Positions 1 through 14,000 of a stretch of DNA of 64,000 nt are shown piece by piece. Source of the stretch: Monarcha castaneiventris obscurior (Eukaryota > Chordata > Aves > Passeriformes > Monarchidae); NCBI GenBank assembly GCA_026261815.1, contig JAMPIT010000230.1, positions 7,687,001 through 7,751,000 of the forward strand, given 5' to 3'. Below the pieces are notes generated by a model, which was given only the letters and a program-made list of their open reading frames with translations, did not search any database and was not told where the DNA came from. Every line of letters begins with the position of its first letter. Positions within the stretch are counted from its first letter, which is position 1. The position numbers and the translations under genes are program-made.

Positions 1-2109
1 TGTTTAGTAAGCAGTGTCAGAGGGTCTTCTCATTGCAAATCACCTTCCTCTTTACACTAACTTTCTATGGCTACTGAGGAGACAAGCCAACACCCAACTG
101 CCAAAAATAGCACACTTTAAAACCATGCAGGGGTTCATATGTCATTGCCACTCAAAGTCCAAATCCCAGTTGCTGAGCAGTGTTTCAGTATTTCATCATA
201 TACACTGTAATATTCAAGCCAAATACTCCTTCTAATGAGATTAGAGTCCATTTACGAGTATTACCATGTCTTACGCCCCTCTATTGTTTAATTTCCTAAA
301 AAGTTTTGTTCATCCAAATAATTAAAATATTTAAATGACATCTTTCAAAATGCCCATGTGTGCCAGAAACTACTTGTCTTCATACTTAACACAACTCCCA
401 CCTTCCATACAAGGATAAATGCATTCTGGCTTTACATGTTTTAATCTGACATGTAGATCCAAACACATTTTGGACCATTTTCTCCTTCTCCTCCCTTCCC
501 CCAGAGCTGAACCTACACCACCATTACTCCTTTAGGAAAAACAGGCTAAAGATAGATAAGACCTCATGTATTCCATTGAGCAGTCATTGTACGTTATCAG
601 AAGCTAATTCTGTTCCAAGCCTTTTTTTTTAAATTTGTTATCTGCATTAAAAAAAAAAGAATACATAATTTCTCAGTGACCTACAGCACTGAAGGGGGCC
701 TCAAGATCATTTATCCACCTCATGGTACTGTGGATTAATCATACTTTGCCTTAGAAAAAAACAGTGTACCCTTTTACTAAAAACTCAAATATATTTAAAA
801 AGTAATTTGACTGAATGCTACTCCTTCCGTAAGTTCATCTTCAGTGTAGTTTTCATTGTTGTACATATACAGACTCCTTCTGATCTTATAACAACTAAAC
901 CATTTTTATACACATGTATTTACATAATGAAATACTTTAATTACTCCAAGTTCTTGTAGTTGCTAATAAAAAGTGGTTCTGTTTCTTCAAAAATAAAAGC
1001 CCAATAAAAAAGCTTAAAATATCCAGCAATCTTTTTCTGCTCTAAACAGAGTTGTTCTCCTTTGCCTTTCCATTACCTCACATTGCTCAGATCTTCTGTC
1101 AAATTCATTGCTATTATTTCAAATTTGGACCCCATACTTCAGAGAACTTAAGAGTGTACAGCTACAGCACCACCCTACTCTATTACTTAAAAGATATTGA
1201 AAATATGTAAGAGTGTAAGACAAAACAGACCCTTAAACTCTATTTCAAATGTTCTTTCAGACAAACATTGAACTCAGTGCTATGTTTTCACTGATTACGC
1301 ACCTTATGGCAACTAATATTCCACTAACTCTGACCATAAAACATTGCTGAATTGGCTAAAAAGTATATCCCCTCTTCTGCTTTGAAACTGCACAGATCAG
1401 AGGAAAACCACCCTCCCCCCAACCCTCATCCAACCCAGGAAGACTCCAAGTGCCTGCAGCTACACTGTTCCTAAGGATAGGAAGTCTGATGCATCATTGC
1501 TGCCATCTGCTGCATTTTTTTAAATTCTCCCATGGGACAAAGTTATTCAACATGCTTGGATCCAGACTGAAAACTATGCCAAGTCACTCCTCTCTCTAGC
1601 ATTCCCTGGAACTGAGAACAGGGAAAGGGGGAGGGAGTTACTTATAATAGTTTTTTTGAAGAAATGCCATGAGCAAACAATTTGACTGTTTTTAATGTCA
1701 GCTTAAAGTCACAGTAATACTTAAAAAGTTGACAACTATTCAGAAAACTCCCTTATCAAGTGAACAAATAGCAAGATTTTTCCCTTTGTGATTTAACCAT
1801 TACTAACTCGTGCTTTCTAGAGAGGAGCTAAGTGTCTATAAGAGACAGACCACAGCCAAGTCCACTTTTCCAGTGCCTTAACAACCACTTCTCCTATCAA
1901 CTAATAGGAAGAAAAGGGGTGAAGCAGATCAGGCAAGCAGAAACTTATTCCAGTTTTCCCATACCCTTCTCATGTGCAAAGGCACATTTTGTACTTGTTC
2001 CTTTGTTTTTATCTTAGGGTTTCAGGGATAATTTCTATTTTTAAGCAGCTACTGCGCACACTCATTAAGTCAAATTTCTCAATATTATTTATTGTGAGAT
2101 CACAACTTT

Positions 2110-2124
2110 AAAAAAAAAAAAAAA
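2110..2124. repeat. A15 mononucleotide run
   Basis: Fifteen consecutive A on the plus strand inside LARP4B intron 2. No recognisable retroposed body precedes it, so it is listed only as a simple repeat. Confidence 0.9.
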
Positions 2125-5100
2125 GGCAACATGAATTTAAGCAGAAAATGCCACTCTTGTTACGCTACATCACCCAAGGCACCTCCTGGCTAAGCTAAAC
2201 ACTGCCACCAACTTGAGAAGCACTTAAGAGTTCATGCTCTGGTACTTCAGAGCCCAACTTGGCTGGGGAGTTGGTTTTGTTTTGAGGTTTTTTTCCCTTT
2301 ATTCACGCATTTTAGCTCTGGTATATTTCTCATCTTCTCAAAGTCTAAACAGGTTTTCTGTCTCCATGAAACTTAAGTACTCTGAAGCAGCACTTTCATA
2401 ACCCGAACAATTGCTTTTTTTAATAGGTATTTAGTCCTATGCCCTGCACACACCTACGCAGAAGGCAAGAAGTCAACATGCTTATTAACATGAGTGTACT
2501 TACCCATTTTCTATTTCTCCATCTACCTATTCTTTGTCAAGGAATAAGGGTTTATCCCAGATATAGCCTTATAGGCCTAAGTTTTAAAACAATATCTAGA
2601 TTTAAAAACAGTCCTTACAACCTACTGACATCTAACTTCCTTTACTCTGTGTGATTATGAAACAGAAACAGTGATTATGCTGCACTCCCAGGCCATACCT
2701 GATGCCATGCCCACCATCAGTTAAGGGAACACAGAAGAGCAGCATCACAACAGATGTTGCAGTGACACTATTGCAGGCTCCTGGAAACAGCTGGTCAAAC
2801 TGCTTACCTTTCCCTCCAATAGATCATGGTTAATGGACTGCTAAGAGTTTAAGTACACATTCTACACATTGAAACAATTAAACATGAGCATTAGAAGTCA
2901 TCTACAGGTATACAAATATTCTTATGGCCTAAATCTAGAATACCATGACAGAAAGAGCAAACACCACCCAGTATTGATCCTTCATGATGCCGATACTTTA
3001 TATGTCCAGTTTAAGGTCTAATTCTCCCATTGCTTGTTCAAAGCTAGTTGTGATCTCTTGAATTATTACATACCACCTACTCATTATACAGACTACTACT
3101 GAACTTTAATTTGGCACATACTGCATGTAATACTGTGTATTGTCAAATGATCTGAGGATTATATGATATCCTGAATTTTCACTGAGCACATGGTCCTGTA
3201 TTAAACTAGTAAATCTAATTTCCTCAGTTCCTTTTTCTTCTGAGGCTTATTCTTGAATGGACTGCACAACATAATCCAGCAGCAATAAGCCTGAGACATC
3301 CTTTTATACTTACTAAAGAAAACATTTTTGGGAAGTACAATTCAGTACTGTCTTTCATTAATTTCTCTGCTTTGAACAATGGTATGCCTGAACTTGTATT
3401 TACAGTACCTATAAGCATTGACAAGAATCAGTGTACCACACAGATTTGAACTCCCATTAAGAGAAACCCACGGCGGCACCCGGTAATTATTCAGCTAGGG
3501 AAAGAATGGGTGATGCTTATATTGCAGTCAGATAGCAAATTTAAATGGCCCCACTGTAACATCTGCACTGCAGAACTTGCTGTTGCTTGAAGACAAGAAT
3601 CCCTTCCAAAGTTATTTTCAAATTTTCAGATCAGGTCTTCAGTTTAGCTAATCAAGGAAAGAAAATTATTTGGTCATTGTAAAGTGCTCTGAGAGGCCAC
3701 ACATTCAAATGTGAGCATGGCAGAGGAAGAGTTTAGGCTCAACAAGCAATGAAAAAGACTGTGCATACATTTAGCACTAAAGGTCAGTTCAATTCTGGCT
3801 GCAGAGACAGGACACACAAACTACCTCCACCATGGGATTTGGGTCTTGGCCTCTTCCCTCAGAGCAACCTCTAATTTCTACCAGCAAAGAGTTACTATTG
3901 AAAAGGAAACACAGAAGTGAGTTTAAATGGAGTGAAACATTACTTAAACGCTGACTTTCCTGGGTGCAGCCTAACAAGGGCTTTCTCAGAAAGGGTAATT
4001 ATCAATCAGGCTACAAACAGTCCATTGACAGATGTCACCGGAAGTGACAAAGCCCACCTCTTGGTTAAAGAAGTTGCAAAAACAGAACGTTTAACTCCCA
4101 AAGCTAGGAAAACCATCAAAGTTAAGATTCTGCTAGCATCCTATAAGTTATGTATCTCCAATGTGTAAGTCTAAGCTACTACTGACAAAGAAATCCATGA
4201 AGATCTTCAAGATGCAAATTTCCTTCAAATGACTTGTGTGCAAAACTACTGAAATTCTGCCAAACTCAAGGATGATTGTGTTGGAAATGAACCATACTAG
4301 GCTACTGAATGATCTACATTATGCATTAAATAGCATGATTTCATAGCTACTTCAAGGCAGAAGAAAAGACTGTCTCCCTCTCTATGAGGTTAAGCCTTTG
4401 AAAAATGTTAGTAAACAAGTGACCTGTGTATCTTTAAGCAGCAACCCTGGAAAGTGATTTCTGAAGGATTCCATCACAACATCAAAACTTTCATTTTAAT
4501 TTAGTCACTATTGATTACTTATTCAAAATTACTCACAGTAGAATGTATTCAGTTTTGTTCTTGCCAAATAACAGAATGACTAAAGTCATAATTAGAAAAA
4601 TTTAGTTATTGTTCTAAGGGAAACAAAAAAATACTTGATATAACCACTTCACATTAAGAACTAGCCTACTACTTATTTCTACAGGATATACAGAAGTGCA
4701 TCAAAATTCCCCTTAGAAACTCTGTAACTTTCTTCCTGAACAAAAGCATTTGGAGAAGGTATATCAAGAGATCCCAGTGGAACAGCACAGCCGAAACAGC
4801 TGGGAACACAATTCAGCACATTTCTTGTAAGTCTATTACAAAAAGACTCCTAGAAACTTCACTAGGTGCCATGGCAATATGGCCTCGTACCAAATGCACA
4901 CTGAAATAGTGATCAGCACAAACATGCATCTATGCCTTTTTGCAGTCCAGCCCTCTGATCTCAAAATAATTAAGATACAAGAAACACCAGGTGATTTTCA
5001 CTTCACTTGAAGTATGTACTTGCTAAAGGCAATAGAGTCAGGATTCCAGAAGTTTTTCTCCTTCCTATCATATTCATGGAAAGAGGCAATCTTAATGATT

Positions 5101-5537
5101 TTAGTTTGCTAACTTTTTCCTGCACTCTGTGAAGTTTTTCTCCAACTGTAACCTTGTTCCCAAAACTTGCAAGTGAACTCCTGAAGCACTGGCAAAAATC
5201 AACTCATGTAAGCAAGGCATTACAGAAAAGACCATTTTGAAAACACCACTTTTAACAGAGTATATTGGTTAATTATGCTCCTACAACAGAATGACCTTCT
5301 GATGCTGTGCATATCATACTGGTATAACTTAAAACTTAATAAGCTACAGGTCTCATCTTTTTCAGATAAAATATTCAGCCAAAGAAAAGCTTTAATCACA
5401 AAAGAACAAGTTATTTGAAATGTACCATTATAGCACTATAGATACATTCCATAATATCTAAATTGACATCAGCCTGCTCATGAAAAGAACAGTAAGGTCT
5501 TCTGAAATTTAAAGAAATGGTTACTCTCTTTCTCCAG

Positions 5538-5975
5538 ATAAGTAGGGAAGAACAGGAACTAAGATTTAGATCTAATTTTTTCTTTTTTTTAATAAAAGTT
5601 TTAGTATGCCAGATTAAAAGAACTAGCATCCATGTGAAGACTCATCAAATTGCATTGAATGCTAATGCACCTGACGAAATGCACAGCCAGTTCCAAGCTT
5701 TTGAAAGAAAATCTGCAAGCCCCTCTTACTCAAGTTTACACACTGGTTTATTGGCACTAATGCCAGCTTTACTTTTAGAAGTATGGCAGAAAGCCAGGTT
5801 TAATTTTCTCCTCTACTATCAAATAAGTCAAAATTCACATCTGAGAAATGTAACAGAGAAGTCAGGAAAAAAAAGGGGGGGGAAAGGAACAAACAAAAAG
5901 TGCACCAGCTTGTTTAGAAAAGAAAAGCACACGTTTAGAGTGTTTTTCAAAATGCTCCTTAGTGGCTGCTGCAAG
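5538..5975 (+). other. Exon-like open segment antisense to LARP4B
   Basis: A pyrimidine-rich acceptor (ctctttctccag) ends at 5537 and a consensus donor (aag|gtaagt) starts at 5976. The 438 bp between them is exactly 146 codons, open in the frame that begins at 5538, so it would be a symmetric phase 0-0 exon. The predicted peptide is lysine and serine rich, includes a FFFFL run made by a T tract, and resembles no family I know. It lies antisense inside LARP4B intron 2. A chance combination is the most likely explanation, because strong donors are frequent in 64 kb and an open frame of this size is not rare. Confidence 0.15.
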
Positions 5976-6717
5976 GTAAGTTGGAAGCAGGAAGCATCTG
6001 CTGCTTAGCACAGCACAAGCAAAGTGCCTGGTGGAACATACAGTGAAACCAAACCCTTCAAGATGTCCCAAGAGGAAACATTCCTCCCAATATACAGTTA
6101 ACAAAGATGAAAATTTTAATACACGTGAATATAAATCAAGTATTCAATCTTCTTGAAAACCTATGTAACATTCACTGCAACACACAGTACAATCTACTCT
6201 GTGATGTGCCAAAAGCATCCCATACAGCCACTTACTGGATCCTGCACAGCAGCACAGCAGCACGTGTCACTTGGCAGAACTGACTGAGCAAAATTCCTGT
6301 TACAGATTGCAAATTCCTGCTTGTATGGGTTTGTGCTTTTTTCAATTACACATACATACAAACTGCATTCCCTGCATTTTCCTCACATGGTAATGTGTGA
6401 ACAAGAACCTAATACAAGATTGGTGATACAATTCCTACATAGCCTAAAAAGCCCTGTACCTTAAATGGCTGCAAACTGCCATACTTAGCAGTTTATGTAA
6501 ATCCCCCCACGGGGCTGAAGCAAAGTTAAGTTGAGGTTCCTACTCAGAATGGAGAATTACCACCTCCAACAGCTCTGTTCTAGCTGTTTAATGTTGCAAT
6601 GCTGTCAGCCAACTGTCTTCTACAGTGTTCTGACCTACAATTTTGATTAAGACATCATAAAAACACAATGTTTCATACAACACTTACACCAGGGGAACAT
6701 GCAATTATAATACTTAC

Positions 6718-6798
6718 TAGATGAGAACCGTCCTTAACTTCTTGTACTTGCTGCACCTGCGGTTCAGCCACAACTTTAGTGTCCTGATCAGAAGTCAT
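6718..6798 (-). CDS. LARP4B: LARP4B, first coding exon (N-terminal 27 residues)
   Basis: LARP4B is a cytoplasmic La-related RNA-binding protein that associates with poly(A)-binding protein and RACK1 and promotes mRNA stability and translation. On the minus strand the coding part runs from ATG at 6798-6796 to 6718 and reads MTSDQDTKVVAEPQ, then VQQVQEVKDGSHL. This closely resembles the human LARP4B N-terminus as I remember it (MTSDQDAKVVAEPQ..., followed by Met-Asn-Gly). The exon ends at a consensus donor (CTA|GTAAGT, intron from 6717) in phase 0. It begins at 6852 after a strong acceptor (cttcctatttccacag). The ATG is the first in the exon, and an in-frame TGA lies two codons before the proposed exon 1-exon 2 junction, which supports this start. 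The start context is weak (C at -3, A at +4). The PAM2w, La and RRM regions are encoded further left, outside the window. The identification rests on memory of the family sequence. Confidence 0.92.
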
Positions 6799-6852
6799 GA
6801 GCTGTCTGCTTTTTGGCTGCTCAGAGAGAACTTTACTGGTCACCTTTGTAAG
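6799..6852 (-). other. LARP4B: LARP4B 5'UTR part of exon 2
   Basis: These are the 54 nt of exon 2 upstream of the start codon, following the acceptor whose AG corresponds to plus positions 6853-6854. The whole exon is 135 nt. This leader is open in frame with the start codon (LTKVTSKVLSEQPKSRQL). If it is spliced to the donor at 25093, an upstream TGA closes the frame, so the segment should be untranslated. A different first exon without that stop could in principle extend the N-terminus. Confidence 0.8.
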
Positions 6853-9800
6853 CTGTGGAAATAGGAAGACAGAAGATTCTGTAAGTGGTTGCTGAAATTC
6901 CCGAGAACCCACAGCCACTCCAGACACACTACCCTGATTCAGACCAAAGGCCCAAAGAACTTCCACACAATACAGTCAGGATTATGCATCCAGAGAAAAC
7001 AGAAGATGAGGATAAAGTGATCTTGCAGATACACTCAGCCCTGGTCACTGGCTGCCTTGGGATTACAGATGAACACTTGCCACAGCACTGGGCAGGGAAA
7101 TTCCATTGGCAAAGTTTCTCTTGATTCTCACCTTAATTATTCAAACTAGATTTCAAATCGTGACTTCTTCGTACCACCTGGCAGACTCCACTCAATAAGA
7201 AGCATTTAGTCACAAACTAACCCGTCTTCTTGTAACTACTTTGATGGTCACTTTATCTTTGCAAAATTTGAGCAGCATGTTACAACAGTTCTCCTAGAGT
7301 AGTAATGCTCAACCAGTTCTTCTGCTCTATCATCCCACAAATCTTATTTTATTTGATTAAACAAGTAAAAGCTGAGTAGACTTGAAAATCTGACAGTGAC
7401 TTTACTGTGACATTTGATGCTATTATTTAATGTTGTTATTTTAAAAAGAAAGTCTTCAAAAAACAATAAAAGGTAATTTAAAGCGTGAAGTCTCAAAGTA
7501 AATACTGGGGTGTGAATATCAGGCTTTTTTATTTTTTCTTTTCTAAAAAAGATGTAAAATGCTTTTTTAGTTTCTAATTCATATGGAAATTCCAGTAGTG
7601 CACACGTAACAATGCATGAGAGAAATGTACTGCCTTCAAAAGTTCGTGACACCAAACTTCAAGCAATCTCCTTAAAATGAAAATGTAAAGATTTGCAGCA
7701 CATGGAAGTTAATGGTATTGTTCCATTCTTCAGGAGCATAAGCTCCTTTCAGGCTACCTTGACTCCAAGACTGGACTAAAAGAAGTATTTCTTACATTCT
7801 GTGGCATTATGGCCTTTCATGGAATCTCCTTTACGCTACATTGTGAAATGGACAAAAGCAAATGCTAAATACAACTGACTGAATATATTCCAAAGTTTTC
7901 AAATAAAATTACTATGTTCAGCTATTAACTGATTCAGACACCTGTACTACAGGATTATGCAAAATATATTTTGTACAGTTCAGGAAACAAATATACTGAC
8001 ACCCCCAAGAGGATGAACATTTCAGCTTACAGGAAGAGTTGCTTATCACTTTGTGCTACCGATGTAAAGTCAGCACGAAAAATATGTTTTCAAAAGAAAC
8101 ACATGTACTGTGTCACTGTTATATTCTCAGAAGTTTCTTTTCCTAACACTCTGTCTCTCAGCTTGGAATAGAAACTACTTAAGTAAGGAAGAAATGGCAC
8201 AGACAAAAACCACGTTAAAATAAAACTAAAAAATTACACTATCCCTCACAAAGTGTTACACACATAAATATACTCGCAGGTTATGCAATAAAGTCTGGAA
8301 TTCATTCAGGATGTCTTTCACAAAATAAACAAAAATCATCCTCAGGATGAAAGCATTTTCAAAAGTAGTATAAAACAGCCAGACTCTGTTGCTCAAAGCC
8401 ATGCATGGGAACATGTAGGCACATTAACACTGCGGAAAGTGTCTAAGCCTCTTGGAGAACACTTCGGTTCATGTATTTTAAAGAAATTGTGTTTAGCCTT
8501 TCAAAATTTTAGATTAATTTTTTTCTTCTAAAAAGAGCCAAAGATGTCTAACTCATTTCATGCTTGCTGTATGTAACCTCCACTGCAGTTCATACTAACC
8601 TTAGGCATACACTTTAGTCCGGATTCACAGGCTAAAGTCTACTTTACAGAAAGACAAATATGTTTCAGTCAGCCATGGTGGTAGCTACTCAGCATTTTGA
8701 TCCCCAAATCAATGCTAAGGTCCCTCTTTGCATCCTTCTGTCACCTACTTATCTCACATATTCCCATTCTCTTCTAGGATTAGCCTTTCCAGTGTCATGC
8801 TGCAATCTCCTCCAACCTCTGGTACACAGTGTTAGCACCAGAACTCTGTAAGTCTATGGATAAAGGAAGGGAAGGGAAACAACTACGATCATGTGAGCCT
8901 ATAAAACAAAAAGTAAAGTTCCACTACACATGTATCCTTTAAAGTGATTGCTGACTGGCCATCAAGCACAAAATATCCAACTAAATCATTAATTCCAGCT
9001 GAGGATAGACAAGTTGTCAGCCAACCTGACAACACACAACTGCAATGTGCACTGCAACTTCACATTTCCTGGGCAAGCCACCAGCAATTAGAGCAGCATA
9101 TCATTCTACTGCTTTTCAGAAGTCCCTCAGATGACACTACACAAGATGCTTCTCACAGGCCACGTCTAGACTGAAGCTCTAGGTAACTTTCTTCACACTT
9201 CTCAGACTAATAATCATATTCTCATTAAATAAACAGATTTGTTGTGATACACACCACACCAAATCCACTCACCTTGTAAACAAGTAATTACAATGTCAAA
9301 TCCATATATTTAAGTTGAATTTTGATCATTAAGGATCAAAATGGCACTCCAAAAAGCAGCGATAAAGTAATTTGTTCAAAGAAGATACAACCTGCTTTCC
9401 AAATCCCAGGATTTTAACAATGATCAGCTACTGCCTTTCTGCAAAGGGGTAAGCCATACAGAAAGATCCCAAACCCAGAAGGAGGGAGCTTCTGTTGCAA
9501 TTTTCTTCACTTAATACATCCCACAGCTACAAGTCTGCAGGATGTGAAATGCTCAGCTGCAAAATCCCATTGGCTGTGAGAGAATTCAAAATGACTTCAC
9601 TTGCAGGGCTGTTCTGGAAAGTTAATGACGCCTTTTCTGCTGTAGAACTGCCACTTACTGGACTCCTGGAGAACAAAACCATGTCATGACTGCAGACTCC
9701 CATGACTATCATGCCAGAGAATACAAGGGCTGTAGAAAAAGGCAGTGTTACTTCAGAAAGAGAAAACCAATAAAAATCATGGAATATTAAAAGCTCTCCA

Positions 9801-10194
9801 AAGGATATGTTTTCACATGTTTTTCATTAGTATAGATATATATCATCATATAAAAGCTTATTTACACAAACCACAATCAATAGCTGGTAATTCTAGAAAC
9901 CACGGGTAAGGATTCACTGTTTTAAAAGTTTATCAGCCAAATTAGTGACAAATTAAATGGAGCATTTTAATGCAGCAATAAAAATTATCATCCAGCTGAA
10001 GAGTTAACTTGTCCATGACTTTAAAAGATACGGTTTACCAGTCAGCAGTTCAATGTATCTTTGGATAAATACATGTTGCTGCAATAAGCAGGAGACATTC
10101 AAGAGAAAAATGCAAGTTGGCAAACCCATCTAGGATAGAGATAGCACTACCTAGAGCAGAACACTGAGCTATCAGAATCAAATGACAATTTTTT

Positions 10195-10390
10195 CATCAC
10201 AGAATCACGGAGCAGTTTTTTAGTAGAAAAGGGCCTTTTGAAGGTCATTTAGTCCAACTCCTCTGCAATAAGCAGGGACATCTCCAACTACATCAGGTTG
10301 CCCAGAGCCCTGTCCAACATGACCTCAAATGTTTCCAGGGATGGCACATCCACCACCTCTCTGGGCAACCTGTGGCAGTGTTTCACTGAT
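10195..10390 (-). mobile_element. CR1 LINE fragment (3' end, minus orientation)
   Basis: The plus strand begins catcacagaatcacgg and continues with blocks typical of reverse-complemented avian CR1 3' ends: aggtcatttagtccaactc, gcagggacatctccaacta, caggttgcccagagccctg, ccaccacctctctgggcaac. The element is 5'-truncated, as most CR1 copies are, and clearly diverged from consensus. It sits in LARP4B intron 1 in the same orientation as the gene. Confidence 0.92.
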
Positions 10391-10996
10391 TTAGAAGCAC
10401 CCATTAATTTCAGTTCTGCAAATGCACATAGTAAATCATTGCATCCTTCTGGATTGCCATTTGGTCATCACAGAGTAATAAGTCAAGCTCAGCAACTTGA
10501 GAGTAACTCTGCTCTTGACCCTACTACAGACATTCAAATACTTATTTTGACAACTATCTATGCCAAGAGAAACTGCCTAGATTTTACTGAGAATTATCAG
10601 AAGTAGTCCAAACTTGGTTTGTAAATAGGCAAGACAGAGAAGTTTAAAATACAGGTAAAACCATTTTTCTTTAGAAACTGAGTAATATTCCACCATGCTT
10701 GCTTTCCCCAAAACTGTAATACACTGCTCCATCTGCAAAACTAGTAATTGCAACACGAAGGGGAAGAGTGCCTTGCTTGCTTTCTCATTAGTTTGAGGGC
10801 GATGGGGGCAGTCACCCTTCACTTGTACAGATCTGTCCCTGCGGACATCTGGTGAGTGGTTAACCTGAGGAGTTAAAAGAGTATTTTCAGGAGGGTCTGA
10901 GACCACCTGGCTGAGCAACACAGGTATCTCAGCCTACCGGTTTCACTCTGCAACATACACAACCACCTTCAGAAATAAAAAGATAAAGGATTTGTT

Positions 10997-11012
10997 GGGG
11001 GGGGGGGAGGGG
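10997..11012 (+). repeat. G-run (G11-A-G4) in a G/T-rich stretch
   Basis: A run of 11 G, an A and four more G opens a G/T-rich stretch that continues to about 11090 with repeated gttttttggggg-type blocks. It is low complexity. In the LARP4B transcript it would be C/A-rich. Confidence 0.85.
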
Positions 11013-14000
11013 TTGATTTTTTTGTTTATTTTGTTTTCAGGTTTTTGAGTTTTTTGGGGGTTTCAGTGTTTTGGGGTTTTTTTAAAGTTGACAGCATGGT
11101 TCTTTACTGTCAAGTATTTTCAAAACCATCTAGTTACAAGAATTCCATCATTTCAGAAGATACCAGATACAAACCAGCAATGGCCCACAGGATGACTATA
11201 CAGAGAAGTGCACACAACCACATGATCACTCTTGCCTGGGTGCCAAGCCAAGCAGAGCTGGGACTGCTCTCATCCAAAAGCCACACGTGTGTGTTAGTGC
11301 GGTGCCAACATCAGACTAACCTTTACACTGCATTTTAGTGCAGGTTTAGGTATCTCAGTATGGGCAGAGTTAATGTGCAACTGTCTGAGGGTATTTATAA
11401 ACACACTGCATCCACATGCACCACAACCTTGCAAACAGTTTGGAAAAGACACCTACCTACTTGATTGTTACACAGCAAACAAAACCACTACTGCTCTTGC
11501 TGACCTCCCCAAAAACCTTCCTGGAGTGCAGCCCCTGACCCTCCTGCTTTCATTAATAGACATCTTTAATTTTCCTAATTCATATTCAACGTGTGCTTTC
11601 CTGCAGTCTGTTTCACTGTCTAGAGTTACTACAGTCCGAGTAGCAGCATGCATTCTCTCAATCAAATCAGTCAGATAGATCTGTTATTTAAAAACATGCA
11701 AAACCCCAAACAATGCTCTAGGGTTGAGATCTTGCCTGCCAACTTTCAGCCCAGAGTAATCAGCCCTTAAAAAGAGATTTACAAATGCAAGTGCTGACAA
11801 CTAACTTTCACCCTGCAAACAGCAACACCGTAAAACAGAAAAAGCTCACTAGAATAAAAGAACTTTTCACTGCTCTTCCAGCAAGTACAAACAAAAATAG
11901 ATTTGAGTTTGGCTTTGTGCAGAATTCTTCCTAGCAAACATTTTAGAAACTTTAAACACAGATTAAGATAAAGTTTTCACAAGGCTAATACAGAAATGCA
12001 CTTCAGTAACATGAGAAAGCTTAAGATGTTTTCCAAACAGAGGTGCACTGCTTAACTTAAGCCTCATAACAAACTTCCAGCTGCAGGCCAGAAATCCTCT
12101 TTCTGCTGTGAGAGGGAACATACTTTCTCACCATCTACCACACACTTATGTACCCATGAGGATCAGGAGAACATAGGAGAGGTAATCAGAGCTACGACTG
12201 ACCTCAGCTCTGAGAAGTTTTAGCACCTGCAGAAGACATCATATAGACATTTATATGAGAAATAAGAGATGCCTTTTTCAAAAGTATGCTACAAATTTAA
12301 TACATTAGCTTCTCTTTAAACAAAGTTTAACTTTTCTTTATTGGTTTCACCAGCACTGTGAATACCCAAAGCATATGTAGCATGTCAAGAGTTAATCATG
12401 TTCTCGGTCCCAGTAAAGGTGCCAACTCAGATACAGGATATATGGCTAAGCTTATGCAGCATCGTCAAGAAAAACTGGAAAAACCCTAATCCTGAAAGGC
12501 TGGCAGTTTCCTTCTTAGTGTCATAAGCAGTGATACAAACTTTCAATTTTCATTAGGTGGCTGTTTTAGAATACTTTCAAAAAAAGATCTCAGCTGTTAA
12601 AGAGTTGACCCATCATCCTGCTTCATGGGGCACATGTTACCATCCTGCAGATGAATAACATCATCCAAGCTGTATCATGCTCACAGAGAAAACTTGTGAC
12701 AGAACTCAGGGGTTTCCATCTCTCCCTTCGAAGCAGGAAATCAGTTTCTTTACAGAGCAGATTTCACAAGCAATCCAGTTTTCAAAGCATTATTTAAAAT
12801 AAAATATACTGTGAAGACGTAATATTACCACAGCAGATAAAATAGCTGCGAATGAGAAATCTAACAACTGCAAAAGCGTATCTGTTTGTGGCAATCTCCG
12901 CAATCATCGCTGTGCCTGCATCAGTTGTAAAATCTCTATTACACAACAGCAATTAAAAAGCTGACATGACATAAATATTTAGTCACAGCATGTGTCCACA
13001 GAAGTCTTGAATGCACTTCTATTAGAAATCATCACAAGGTTCTCAATTTGTTTAACTGCTGATTAGCTAAACAGTTGTGGAAAAAGTTGAAAATTCACCT
13101 CTGGAGCTTAGTGTTGAGACCCAGAGATTTATGCAGGTCTGTCAGATGAAGGTTTCAAAATGTATGTGCATCCAGTGTATGTGCCAGCATGGTGGCTGGA
13201 AAGTTAGATTTCAAAAAACCCGAGAAAAGTACCACTGGATTTGTTTCAGTTTTCCTTCCTGCCAAGAAAATTACTTATGCCCCAGTACTCCCCAGAATAA
13301 TGCAACTTCTGGGTTCCTGAAGAGGAACATGGGCATAAGCACCGGGGGCAAACCTGCAACAGGACGCTTGGCAGACTCAAGGCATTTCAGAAGGCACAAG
13401 GTAACCGGCTGTTAGCAAGAAATACAGTGTCAGAAGAACCTAGAACCTAATGCTGTACTTTTTAAACATCCTTTAACAGAAAACACAAGCACAAATCATT
13501 TAGAGCTGCTGCTGCATCTACTTCACAAATTTGGTTTTTTTTAAAAAACCCTTCTGTTGTTTATAAGGTTGAGAGCATCCAAAATTGCTCTGCAGTTCTA
13601 TTAATTATCCCTTAAAATGTATTCTCTCCTCTAAGAAAGGCTGAGATTTCAAGAGAAACAGTAAATCTTGCTATTTAAAAGGAACACTGCATTTCTTTAT
13701 TTAAAGATCTATGAAACATTTCTGTATAAGGCTTCCCAAGCAATTCACAACTCTCATCATTTACTGAGCATTCTCACTCACACGGAAACCTAAGCAATGA
13801 AGAGCACACTAGAACTGATTACTCTGCAAGTCTGCAAATCCAGATCATTACAGTAATTAGCTGCCCAAAGGATGCCAAGCAGCAAGTTAATAAACAAAGG
13901 TGATAAAATACCAAAGAAACCTGATACTGGTAAATGACAAGGACTCTGTACAGATGCATACGAAAAACTCTTTCAGTGAAGAGCAAGAAAAATGGGAAGA

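Larger units (their letters stand above)
1..6717 (-). other. LARP4B: LARP4B intron 2 (partial)
   Basis: This AT-rich stretch follows the donor of LARP4B exon 2 and runs off the left edge. I looked on the minus strand for the next LARP4B exon, which should open in phase 0 with the Met-Asn-Gly-Pro stretch and carry the PAM2w motif, and found nothing like it. That exon is therefore probably beyond position 1. The stretch holds short A or T runs (for example A15 at 2110-2124) and one plus-strand exon-like open segment at 5538-5975, listed separately. No transposon fragment was recognised here. Confidence 0.75.

Noticed and set aside
9279..9440. Minus-strand acceptor/donor pair that could be an extra LARP4B 5'UTR exon
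   Set aside because: The donor (ACAAG|GTGAGT) is good but the acceptor is mediocre, and several similar minus-strand donors (for example near 14030 and 17374) occur in the intron. Not supportable without RNA evidence.
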